A program made the translations under genes and the position numbers. From positions 930,001 to 994,000 of the forward strand of contig NZ_RQHT01000014.1 of the NCBI RefSeq assembly GCF_004770905.1: 64,000 nt of DNA, read 5' to 3'. A model generated the notes under the pieces. The model made no database searches and had not been told where the DNA came from. It worked only from the letters and a program-made list of their open reading frames with translations. The stretch is from Leptospira bandrabouensis. GTDB taxonomy: Bacteria; Spirochaetota; Leptospiria; Leptospirales; Leptospiraceae. Below are positions 25,520-33,545 of this stretch, piece after piece (the stretch's first letter is position 1; every line of letters starts with the position of its first letter).

Positions 25520-25711
25520 CCAGCCTTTTCTTATTTCCCCGTTTGATTTCTTTATTTTTCCGTGTTTTGCGATGAGTCAGTTCTTACGGCACACTGGAAT
25601 TTCCCTGATTTCCATTGAGTGGGCCCGTTTTCTTTTTGGAAATAGTCTTAAAAATTTCTTTCTAATCACAATGAATGTCTACTATGGAATCCGTTAGAAA
25701 GGAAACCATTG

Positions 25712-26665
25712 ATGAAGAAAACCCTAACATTTAGAATTAGTTTATTCTTAATTTGTTTTACGCTTTATTTTACCAACTGTGCTACAGTAGAACCACCCAA
25801 CCGTTTGCGTAAAGTGATCGATTTACAAGGTCATCGTGGGGCAAGAGGACTAAAACCAGAAAATACTTGGCCTGCCTTTGAAGAAGCGATCAAATATAAA
25901 ATGGTTACATTGGAACTAGATACGGTTCTTACTAAAGACAAACGAGTGGTCATCCACCATGATTCGGATACCAATCCTGTGATCTGTCAAAACGCAGATG
26001 GTACTGAGATTAAAAAAACTTCACTTTATGAACTTACGTTAGCCGAACTGCAATCTTATGATTGTGGATCCAAAAAAAATCCTAACTTTCCAAAACAAAC
26101 TCCTGTTCCTGGTACCAAACTTCTTTCCTTAGAAGAGTTTTTTGAAAAGGTAATACAAGCGGAAAAAAAATCAAAAGAAGTTTATGAGTTCAATATTGAA
26201 ACAAAATTTCCGGATGACGGTTCTGCACCCGATAGTTTAGTGAAAGAACATACTGAAAAACTAATTCAAATCATTGAAAAGTATAATGTCGTAGAAAGGA
26301 CAACCATTCAATCATTTGATCTTCGGACTTTGGCTGTTTCCAAGGTTAAAAATCCAAAAATTAAAACCAGTGCTTTGTTTGTTCCCACTTACTTCCAAGG
26401 TTTTTTGATGACGATTGGTTTTGGAAATGGATATCGAGAAAACATTTTGTCAGCCGCAAAAGAAAAACAAGCTGATATCATTTCTCCATACTTTCTATAT
26501 GTTACACACAAATTTGTGAAAGAGTCGCATAACAAATCCATGTTGGTGATTCCTTGGACTGTCAATACAGAAAAAGAAATGAGGAGACTTGTTTCTTGTG
26601 GTGTGGATGGAATTATTTCGGATTATCCAGATTTATTGGACTCGGTAGTTCGTCAAAAACCTTAG
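25712..26665 (+). CDS. Glycerophosphodiester phosphodiesterase lipoprotein
   Basis: The 317-residue protein starts at the ATG at 25712 with AAAGGA upstream. It has a lipoprotein signal ending FTNC. The GDPD barrel motifs are present: LQGHRGARGLKPENT (catalytic His and Arg), VTLELDTVLTKD (metal Glu/Asp), VVIHHDSD (second catalytic His), FNIETK and IPWTVNTEKE with GVDGIISDYPD at the end. It releases sn-glycerol-3-phosphate from phospholipid head groups at the cell envelope. The gene ends overlapping the convergent TRL gene by 4 bases. Confidence 0.92.
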   Translation: MKKTLTFRISLFLICFTLYFTNCATVEPPNRLRKVIDLQGHRGARGLKPENTWPAFEEAIKYKMVTLELDTVLTKDKRVVIHHDSDTNPVICQNADGTEIKKTSLYELTLAELQSYDCGSKKNPNFPKQTPVPGTKLLSLEEFFEKVIQAEKKSKEVYEFNIETKFPDDGSAPDSLVKEHTEKLIQIIEKYNVVERTTIQSFDLRTLAVSKVKNPKIKTSALFVPTYFQGFLMTIGFGNGYRENILSAAKEKQADIISPYFLYVTHKFVKESHNKSMLVIPWTVNTEKEMRRLVSCGVDGIISDYPDLLDSVVRQKP

Positions 26666-27015
26666 ATTCCCCAAACCACCGTACAAAGGGATGAATAAAG
26701 AGAGAGGTAATTCGTTGCCTCTTTTTCGATTCGGTAAATATCCACAATTCCTGCTGCGTTGGCAGCTTCGCCAATGCTCGCATTACCAGTTGTAAAAAAG
26801 AAACCGTATCGTTTGACACAAGCTTTCCCTTTTTTTAACGGAAGTTTTGGTAGGTTACGTTCTGAAAGTCCTAAAGAATAAGAGGCATACAAAATACCTG
26901 TAGGACCAAGACCCTGTGGTTGTCCTAAATTAACACATTGAGTGAGTAAGAAAGCGAAAATAAGAGAAACCAAAACCACAAATGATTTCGAAATGAATCG
27001 AGAGTCTTTTTTCAT
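26662..27015 (-). CDS. TRL-like lipoprotein (copy C)
   Basis: The ATG at 27015 overlaps the stop of copy D as ATGA, which fixes the start and couples the two. The 117-residue product has a lipoprotein signal ending LLTQC. The mature part reads GLGPTGILYAS, then KACVKRYGFFFTTGNAS, a helix, IVDIYRIEKE and LYSSLCTVVWG: the TRL-like pattern with the glycine-asparagine-alanine-serine core. Function is unknown. It is the last gene after the M1 aminopeptidase. Confidence 0.78.
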   Translation of the reverse strand: MKKDSRFISKSFVVLVSLIFAFLLTQCVNLGQPQGLGPTGILYASYSLGLSERNLPKLPLKKGKACVKRYGFFFTTGNASIGEAANAAGIVDIYRIEKEATNYLSLYSSLCTVVWGI

Positions 27016-27335
27016 TCGTTTCCTGAGATCTCGACACAAAGGTTCGCATACATTCCCAAAATGGAAAAGGTGGTCCAATTAGTTTCTGTGACAGTTTGGA
27101 TTTTGGATCTTGATTTCAAAAATTCTAAGGAAGCATCGCCAAAAGAAAATAGCCCTAGTACAGAGTGTATGCAAGATGTGGCCCTTCTTTTGGAAGATTC
27201 CCCTGTTCCAAAAATTCCAATTTTTGTTTTGGTATAAATATACCCTTTTGGTCCAAAACCTGGGGAGGCACAATTTCCAAAATTCAAAATAGAAATCAAA
27301 AGAAGTAGTATGTGTGAAATCAAAAACCGATTCAA
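27012..27335 (-). CDS. TRL-like lipoprotein (copy D)
   Basis: A TTG start at 27335 has AAGGA 6-7 bases upstream. The 107-residue protein has lipobox FGNC (Cys 22), then GFGPKGYIYTKTK, SCIHSVLGLFSFGDASLE, a KIQTVTET strand and LGMYANLCVEISG: the same domain as the other TRL-like copies. It lies 9 bases after the aminopeptidase stop and is coupled to copy C. Role unknown. Confidence 0.78.
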   Translation of the reverse strand: MNRFLISHILLLLISILNFGNCASPGFGPKGYIYTKTKIGIFGTGESSKRRATSCIHSVLGLFSFGDASLEFLKSRSKIQTVTETNWTTFSILGMYANLCVEISGNE

Positions 27336-27344
27336 AAAAAATCC

Positions 27345-29987
27345 TTATTTGTTTATGAGATCTTTATGTTTGTTTTTCATTTGAATGCACTTTCTTTCTG
27401 AATCAATTTGTTTCAGAAGAGTTTTTTTCACAGGAACCGGAAGACGGGGATGGTTTCCTGTAAACTTCTTTAGAATGAGTAAAGTTTCGTCAGTACAAAA
27501 GTCTGGAGCTAAACTTTTAGCAAAGGCATCTAAATAGTTTTCATCTTCACCATTGTTAAATTTGTCCAAAGCATCAAAATAAGTATCTAAGAAGCTGAGT
27601 TGGATGTCTTTTTGGTGTTCTGGAAACAAGGAATAAGACACCACACGTAGAGTTGATGAGGAGAACTGACTTGACTTTGGGTTGAGCAGAACTTGAATCC
27701 ATTTTTCTTTTACAAAATGATTGGGTTCTGCTCCTTCGGCCGCCAAACTGGAATTAACTCCTCGACTAGAAGGATCGACTTTCTTTTCACGTTCGATCAG
27801 GTTTTGAATTTTGGTTCTATCCGATTCTAAGGAACTGAGTTTAATGATTAGATTCCAACGTAAGTCTTGGTCGATTTTTAAGCCGTTTACAGAAAGTTTG
27901 TTTTCTAAAAACTCATAGAGTCTTTTTTTAGAAGTCGTTGTATAAGTGGAGTCAATGAGCGAAACAAATAAGTATCTTTGTTCATCACTTCCAGGTTTTG
28001 CTTTATTTAGTTCTTCCCATAAAAAACTTTGTAAAGTATTTAAATCCTGAATTCGTTTTTCTTCGGGAAACCAGAACCTACTAGTTACATATGTGGAACC
28101 ATTGTCACCGGCCAAACGTGATAAAATCCATCGTTTGATTTTGATATCAGTTTCGGTGGGATATAAACGAACTGCTGTGTCTTTGAATTCATCAAATGTG
28201 ATATTAGCAAGTTGCACTTGTCTAAAATAATCAGTCCACAATATGAGTTTTCGCATCGGGTCAGTATCGTATTCTAAAACATATTCTAAATTTTCTTTGT
28301 TTGGTTCTGTCCACTTCCAGATCGCAAAGTCATGATCTTCGGCATTGATAAAACTAAAATCGGGACAGGTTTTTAAAGAAAAAATGGCATTAGTGGAGCG
28401 ACCAGAATAAACCACAGGGAATTCTTCAAAGGACAATTGTCTGTTAGGTTTATCAAAAAAGTAGAGACCTAAAATTGTTTTGTGATCTCTCAGTTTGTTT
28501 TCTGAACCAGGAGCCGACTGTACTATTTTCCAATAGAATTGGTTATCAGCACAAACAGTTGTTAACTCTACTTGGTTGGTTCCCTTGGTTTCTAACCAAT
28601 CTTTCGACCATTTTTTCATAGGAAACCCACTTGCAAATTCTAACTCTTTTAAGAAGTCAGAGAGAGTAGAGTTTGAATAAGAATATTTGCGAAGATAATT
28701 TTGAACACCTCGTTGAAAGGCTTCTTCTCCAATAAAATAAACTAATTGTTTGAGGACAGAGGCTCCTTTTCCATAAGTGATTCCATCAAATTGTGTAAAG
28801 GCTTCTTCCGTGTCAGAAACTTTTGCTTCTACAGGGTGGTTCGTACTGTAACTATCTTCTTCATAAGCCCATTGTTTCATCTTTTCAAAAAAACTAATCC
28901 AAGTTTCTTTGAATTCAGAATTTTTTGCTTGGGCTAAACTTGCCATATAGGTCGCAAAACTTTCGTTAAGCCACAATCCGTTCCACCAACGCATGGTAAC
29001 AAGATTTCCAAACCACATATGTGCCATTTCATGCAAAACCACATCGGAAAGATTTTCTCTTTGAGATCTTGTCATTGGTGAACGAGAAACAAATCGTTCG
29101 GAAAAAGTGACGGCGCCAACATTTTCCATAGCTCCGAAGTTAAACTCGGGAACAATGATTTGGTCATATTTCAAAAATGGATAAGGAATTCCAAAATAAG
29201 AATTAAAAAAGGCAAATCCTTCTTTGGTAAAGATAAACCAATCTTTGGGATCTACATACTTAGCAAGTGACTTCCTAACAAATAATCTTAAAGGGATGGA
29301 CTCAAATTTATCCTCCCAAACTTGATAAGGGCCTGCGTGGAGAGAAAAAACATAGGTAGAGATCTTTGCTGATTCTGGAAAGGAAAAAGAAATTTCTTCG
29401 GGATTTAGTCCTTTGGTTTGGGAATGAGGAAGTGTGGTGGAAATGACCTTCCAATTTTTAGGCACTGTTGCATTGAGTTGGAATGTTGCTTTTAAATCAG
29501 GTTGGTCAAAACAAGGGAACATTTTGTTCGCATGAAAGGCTTCAAATTGTGAATACAGATAAACTTCTTTATCATCTGGATCTGTGAATTTATGCAGGCC
29601 GTTACCTGTTTTGGCATAAGGAGTCTCAAACAAAATTGTGAGTGTGTTATTCCCAATCATTAGATTGTTTGCTGGCAATTGAATATGGCCATTTTCGTAA
29701 GGAAGATTAGTAAGTTCTTCTTCGTTTAAAATGATACTTTTGATTTTTCCTTCATAATAATCCAATCGTAAGTCACGGAGTTTTTTTCCAAAAAAACGAA
29801 TTTTAACTTTTCCTTCAAAGGTTTCCTTCGAACTGAGATGGACATCTAACTCATAATGAATGTCTTCTATAATTTCGAATCGAGTTTCTGCTTCGGATTG
29901 GGTTAGGTGGTAAACTGGTTTTTTGAGACGGCAATCTAAAACTAAAAGTACGAAAAGTAAGTAAAAAAAATGTAAAAGTTGTTTCAT
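27345..29987 (-). CDS. pepN: M1-family aminopeptidase N, membrane-anchored
   Basis: The 880-residue protein starts with a hydrophobic segment ending in LVLDC, possibly an unusual lipobox. The M1 core is complete: FGAMENVGAVTF (substrate exopeptidase motif GAMEN), VVLHEMAHMWFGNL (zinc HEXXH) and LWLNESFATYM with the third ligand Glu 18 residues later. The C-terminal helical domain (about 560-870) is of the usual ERAP/PepN kind. It removes N-terminal residues from peptides, here probably outside the inner membrane. Two TRL lipoprotein genes follow it closely. Confidence 0.92.
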   Translation of the reverse strand: MKQLLHFFYLLFVLLVLDCRLKKPVYHLTQSEAETRFEIIEDIHYELDVHLSSKETFEGKVKIRFFGKKLRDLRLDYYEGKIKSIILNEEELTNLPYENGHIQLPANNLMIGNNTLTILFETPYAKTGNGLHKFTDPDDKEVYLYSQFEAFHANKMFPCFDQPDLKATFQLNATVPKNWKVISTTLPHSQTKGLNPEEISFSFPESAKISTYVFSLHAGPYQVWEDKFESIPLRLFVRKSLAKYVDPKDWFIFTKEGFAFFNSYFGIPYPFLKYDQIIVPEFNFGAMENVGAVTFSERFVSRSPMTRSQRENLSDVVLHEMAHMWFGNLVTMRWWNGLWLNESFATYMASLAQAKNSEFKETWISFFEKMKQWAYEEDSYSTNHPVEAKVSDTEEAFTQFDGITYGKGASVLKQLVYFIGEEAFQRGVQNYLRKYSYSNSTLSDFLKELEFASGFPMKKWSKDWLETKGTNQVELTTVCADNQFYWKIVQSAPGSENKLRDHKTILGLYFFDKPNRQLSFEEFPVVYSGRSTNAIFSLKTCPDFSFINAEDHDFAIWKWTEPNKENLEYVLEYDTDPMRKLILWTDYFRQVQLANITFDEFKDTAVRLYPTETDIKIKRWILSRLAGDNGSTYVTSRFWFPEEKRIQDLNTLQSFLWEELNKAKPGSDEQRYLFVSLIDSTYTTTSKKRLYEFLENKLSVNGLKIDQDLRWNLIIKLSSLESDRTKIQNLIEREKKVDPSSRGVNSSLAAEGAEPNHFVKEKWIQVLLNPKSSQFSSSTLRVVSYSLFPEHQKDIQLSFLDTYFDALDKFNNGEDENYLDAFAKSLAPDFCTDETLLILKKFTGNHPRLPVPVKKTLLKQIDSERKCIQMKNKHKDLINK

Positions 29988-30010
29988 AGAAGCTCTGTCT
30001 CTCCGTCTCG

Positions 30011-31360
30011 TTAAGGTTGAAAGTTACGATATAAAATGGCCCAATCGATTGCCTTTCGGTTTTTCCATTCTGGTTCACTATAGTATTTGCCACCAATGGA
30101 ATTTAAAATCATTTCCATATACTCTTCGCCTGGATCAAAGTCTTTTGCGTTTAGAAAAATAGAACCACCCCATTTTTTTTTGGCTTGGGTGTGGCTAAAA
30201 ACGCCAGATAAATCCTCTAGTTTTTCATTAGAGAGTGGAATTTTATATTTGGTAGTGAGTTCTGTCACAAGATCTTTTACGGTTTGGATTTGTTCTGGTT
30301 GTTTTAAAAGTTCTTCTGTATCTTTGGCCACAATTTCGATTTGGATACAATTATCGTTAGTTCCCGTGGCTGCGGCGGCTCTGTCTTCCAAAACATCAAG
30401 GAGTTGGTAAGCCTTTCCGTTATTGTCAATCATGATAGAGGCCGTTAAGTTCCTTGCTTCTAGTGTGCGAAGTGATTTAAAATAATCGGAAATGGCAGTG
30501 TAATGTAAAACTACACAACTTGGTTTGATTTTTCCACGGAAGGTGTACTTAACTCTATAATCTTCCGGTGGAAATCCTTTTTCGTCTTTTTCAATTCGTG
30601 ATATAGTGATTTTTTCTGGTTTTGTGATGCCTCTTCCATTGGTGGGTTTGAAGGTATCTTTTAAAATTTCTTTGTTTTCTTTTTTTAATACCCAACCAGT
30701 AACAAACCGATCTTTCCAATCATCTTCTTCATAAAATTTACCATCGATTTCGGAGAGAATTTGTTTAAGAGCTAACTCACTGCCACAAGGGGAAAAATCT
30801 ACAAATCCGCCAAACCGACGTTTGGTTTGGTTATGTGTAAAAATGCCTCGTTTTGAAATGACATCATAATTGGATTTGGGTATGTTTAATTCTTCTGCCA
30901 AATAGGAAATCACTTGGTTGAGAACTCCTCGTTGTTTGCGATTGTTATAAAGTGTTTCCTGGGTTCCTTCATAAACAATGTGAATGGATTCTAAATCAAT
31001 TCCAGGTGCAGCCGACCATTCCTGGTTTAAAAAGTTGGGATCCCCAAAAATATTTCCTTCAGAGTCCACGTAAATGTGAAACAGGAATTGGTTGGCGGCA
31101 GAAAGTTTAAAAAACTCAGGTAACTTTCGTTTTCCGGAGTTGTGAAGGATAAGAGCAGATACAGATTTTGGGTCCCGGACTTTGGAGAGAGAATTCCATT
31201 TTACATTCTTAATCGACTCTAGTTCGTTATAAGATACCAAACCTTCAATGCGAATGGATGGGTAATCAGGAGCCTTTCGAAAAATACCAATACATCCAGT
31301 GGAAATAAGGAAAATGAGTGATAATTTTACAAGATTCTGACACAATGGGTTCAAAATCAT
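30011..31360 (-). CDS. Lipoprotein with two tandem N-acetylmuramoyl-L-alanine amidase (Amidase_2) domains
   Basis: The ATG at 31360 gives 449 residues with lipobox ISTGC. Two related halves follow. The first has LILHNSG, SIHIVYEG and FTHNQTKRRFGG with DFSPC. The second has VVLHYTA, IQIEIVAK, FSHTQAKKKWGG and DFDPG. The histidines and the late Asp/Cys fit zinc ligands of the Amidase_2/PGRP fold. The second half keeps the conserved IEIV strand, the first does not. It should act on peptidoglycan or muropeptides. Two more domains-worth of repeated tail (KFYEEDDWKDR and KYYSEPEWKNR) confirm an internal duplication. Confidence 0.85.
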   Translation of the reverse strand: MILNPLCQNLVKLSLIFLISTGCIGIFRKAPDYPSIRIEGLVSYNELESIKNVKWNSLSKVRDPKSVSALILHNSGKRKLPEFFKLSAANQFLFHIYVDSEGNIFGDPNFLNQEWSAAPGIDLESIHIVYEGTQETLYNNRKQRGVLNQVISYLAEELNIPKSNYDVISKRGIFTHNQTKRRFGGFVDFSPCGSELALKQILSEIDGKFYEEDDWKDRFVTGWVLKKENKEILKDTFKPTNGRGITKPEKITISRIEKDEKGFPPEDYRVKYTFRGKIKPSCVVLHYTAISDYFKSLRTLEARNLTASIMIDNNGKAYQLLDVLEDRAAAATGTNDNCIQIEIVAKDTEELLKQPEQIQTVKDLVTELTTKYKIPLSNEKLEDLSGVFSHTQAKKKWGGSIFLNAKDFDPGEEYMEMILNSIGGKYYSEPEWKNRKAIDWAILYRNFQP

Positions 31361-31376
31361 AACAAGGAAAAGAGAC

Positions 31377-31883
31377 TTGGAGCCGTACACACCCTTTCTA
31401 TTATCACGAAATCGTTTCTTAAAGTTTTCTCTCAAATGTTTTGCCCTTACTGCAGTTTCGATTCATGGAGTGAACTGTGGTCCTGGGCTTACAACTCCTC
31501 CTCTTCGGGGAATTTCTCCAGAACAATACCATAGTTTTCGTAGCTTACAAGAAGTCTTCCTCCAAGACAACCCCATTCCGAATTTTGACCTTGGACTTGC
31601 TTTAGATAATTATGTGTATGGACATCCCTATCCCATCGAAACAGAAAGCGTCATACAGTTGTTAGCGAGTGTGCCTTCTTCGATTTTAGCAGCAATGGCG
31701 TTGGATTTTTCTTTTACACCCATTGTAAAACTACCGATGGAAGAACGAATCAAACGATTGCAAGAATGGAAACACTCTTCCCTTGGGCTCAAACGCGGAG
31801 TTTATGCCATCCTTAGGCAGATTTCTTTTTTCCTTTTAAGTTCTGACAAAGAATACCAAAAATTTGTCGGTTATATCCAATAA
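31377..31883 (+). CDS. Lipoprotein upstream of a GMC oxidoreductase
   Basis: A TTG start at 31377 has AAGGA 8 bases upstream. The 168-residue protein has a basic n-region and a hydrophobic segment ending HGVNC, a likely lipobox. The mature part is helical with no known motif; its position before a GMC-type flavin enzyme resembles small subunits of gluconate/sugar dehydrogenases, but similarity is not shown. It ends 10 bases before the oxidoreductase ATG. Confidence 0.6.
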   Translation: MEPYTPFLLSRNRFLKFSLKCFALTAVSIHGVNCGPGLTTPPLRGISPEQYHSFRSLQEVFLQDNPIPNFDLGLALDNYVYGHPYPIETESVIQLLASVPSSILAAMALDFSFTPIVKLPMEERIKRLQEWKHSSLGLKRGVYAILRQISFFLLSSDKEYQKFVGYIQ

Positions 31884-31893
31884 GGCAGGCTAT

Positions 31894-33501
31894 ATGGGAA
31901 TTCCTCTTTCAAACCAAAAAATCATTACTCCGAAAAAACATGCAGAGATTATTAAAGAACATAAAATTCAAAATGGAAAATGGGAACTCAGTGCTGATGT
32001 CGTAGTCATTGGTTCTGGAGCTGGTGGTGCCGTTGCGGCAAGTGAGCTTGCGCGAAACGGTTGGAAAGTTGTACTCATTGAGGAAGGAAGTTATTTTACT
32101 CCTGCTCAATTTAATTCAGATGAATTCATTTCTCAGGCACGATTGTATCGAGATGCTGGATTTATCGTAGCAGAAGAACAAACATTATCTATTTTACAAG
32201 GGAAGTCGATTGGTGGTTCTACCACTGTCAATTGGCAAACTTCTTTGTATCCGCCAGATTACGTAACCAATGAATGGAGTGAACGTTTTGGGTGGCAAGG
32301 GTACTCCAGAGAAGAAATGGATTCTTATGTTTCGGAAGTACACGAACGATTAGGTGTGCACGAAGTACCAGATAACTTAGTTAATGCGAACAATAATGTG
32401 TTACGCGTGGGTGGAAAAAAAATGGGACTCACTCCACAAGTTCTTCGTAATAATAACCGTGGTTGTATTGGACTTGGACGTTGTGGACTAGGTTGTCCTA
32501 TCAACGCAAAACAATCGGCATTTTTGACTTGGATCCCCGATGCGATTGAAGCGGGAGCCATTGTTATATCCAATATGAGAGCGGCAAAAATCAAAGAAGG
32601 CAAAATCAAAACTGTCATTGCTGAGTTCACACCTGATGCGTATGAAACTGCTCCAACAGAAGTGATTGAGATGATGGAAATCAAAGCCCCTGTTGTGATT
32701 GTCAGTGCAGGTGCGATCGAAGGTCCGGCCCTTTTACAAAGAAGTGGGATTGGAAACGGTTGGGTAGGTAGGAATTTAAAAGTTCATCCAACATCAACTA
32801 TCTTTGGTAAGTTTGATTCGGAAATCAAAATGTTTCATGGTCCTCCGCAGTCCATTGTAATCAAAGATGGTCATAACCAAAATGGTACTGGTTATGGATA
32901 TTGGTTAGAAGCGGCACCTTACAGACCTACACTTGCTTCTTCTCTTGTTCCTTTTTACGGCAAACAACAGTTTGATGTGATGAAGGATTTTACCAAATAC
33001 AATGCGGGAATTGTTTTAGTTCGTGATGGGGCAGATGGGGAAGCCAATGCGAGTGTAAAATATAGTTTGGGAAGAAGAAAGGTATATTTTGAACTAACAC
33101 CCACAGATGGTCTTAACATGCTAAGAGGACTCAAAGCCCTTGCAGAAGTGACTGTGGCAGCTGGTGCTAAAGAATTAATTTTTCCGTTCACCAGGTTTAC
33201 AGAGCCATATAAAGTTACAGGAAACGATAATTTTGATTGGATTTTGAAAGAAAGCACAAAACCAGGAGATTTAACAGTTGGTTCTGCACACCCTCACGGT
33301 TCCATCCAATCAGCAAATGATCCAGAAAAAGGTGCGGTTGATTTAAATTTGGAAATTTATGGTCATAAAAACATATTTGTCATGGATGCCTCAGTTTACC
33401 CTACGGGACTTTCGGTGAACCCACAAATAACGACAATGAGTATCGTTCTCAGAGCTTCGAGAAATTTAGCCTCACAAAAAGAAGAAAGAACGAAGATCTA
33501 A
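31894..33501 (+). CDS. GMC-family FAD-dependent oxidoreductase
   Basis: The 535-residue protein from the ATG at 31894 has an FAD motif VVVIGSGAGGAVAASELARNG with IEEG, then GGSTTVNWQTS, a cysteine-rich RGCIGLGRCGLGCPINAK (C-x5-C-x3-C), and the C-terminal GSAHPHGSIQSAN and DASVYPTGLSVNPQITTM stretch with the catalytic His/Asn. It oxidises an alcohol group; sequence style suggests long-chain alcohol or sterol-like substrates. The cysteine cluster could hold a metal. A TTG at 31864 would lengthen it by 10 residues. Confidence 0.88.
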   Translation: MGIPLSNQKIITPKKHAEIIKEHKIQNGKWELSADVVVIGSGAGGAVAASELARNGWKVVLIEEGSYFTPAQFNSDEFISQARLYRDAGFIVAEEQTLSILQGKSIGGSTTVNWQTSLYPPDYVTNEWSERFGWQGYSREEMDSYVSEVHERLGVHEVPDNLVNANNNVLRVGGKKMGLTPQVLRNNNRGCIGLGRCGLGCPINAKQSAFLTWIPDAIEAGAIVISNMRAAKIKEGKIKTVIAEFTPDAYETAPTEVIEMMEIKAPVVIVSAGAIEGPALLQRSGIGNGWVGRNLKVHPTSTIFGKFDSEIKMFHGPPQSIVIKDGHNQNGTGYGYWLEAAPYRPTLASSLVPFYGKQQFDVMKDFTKYNAGIVLVRDGADGEANASVKYSLGRRKVYFELTPTDGLNMLRGLKALAEVTVAAGAKELIFPFTRFTEPYKVTGNDNFDWILKESTKPGDLTVGSAHPHGSIQSANDPEKGAVDLNLEIYGHKNIFVMDASVYPTGLSVNPQITTMSIVLRASRNLASQKEERTKI

Positions 33502-33545
33502 CTTTTTTCCAAAAATCCCTTTCAATCCCACGGGTTCTAACTAGT

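Noticed and set aside
25324..25520. Cobalamin, TPP, SRP or tmRNA-type structured RNA
   Set aside because: I compared the region with the conserved cores I know and found no match beyond the simple hairpin and T-tract.
32325..32684. Long antisense ORFs inside the GMC oxidoreductase and RND permease
   Set aside because: They follow the codon pattern of the real genes on the other strand and have low-complexity Ser/Thr/Ile content.
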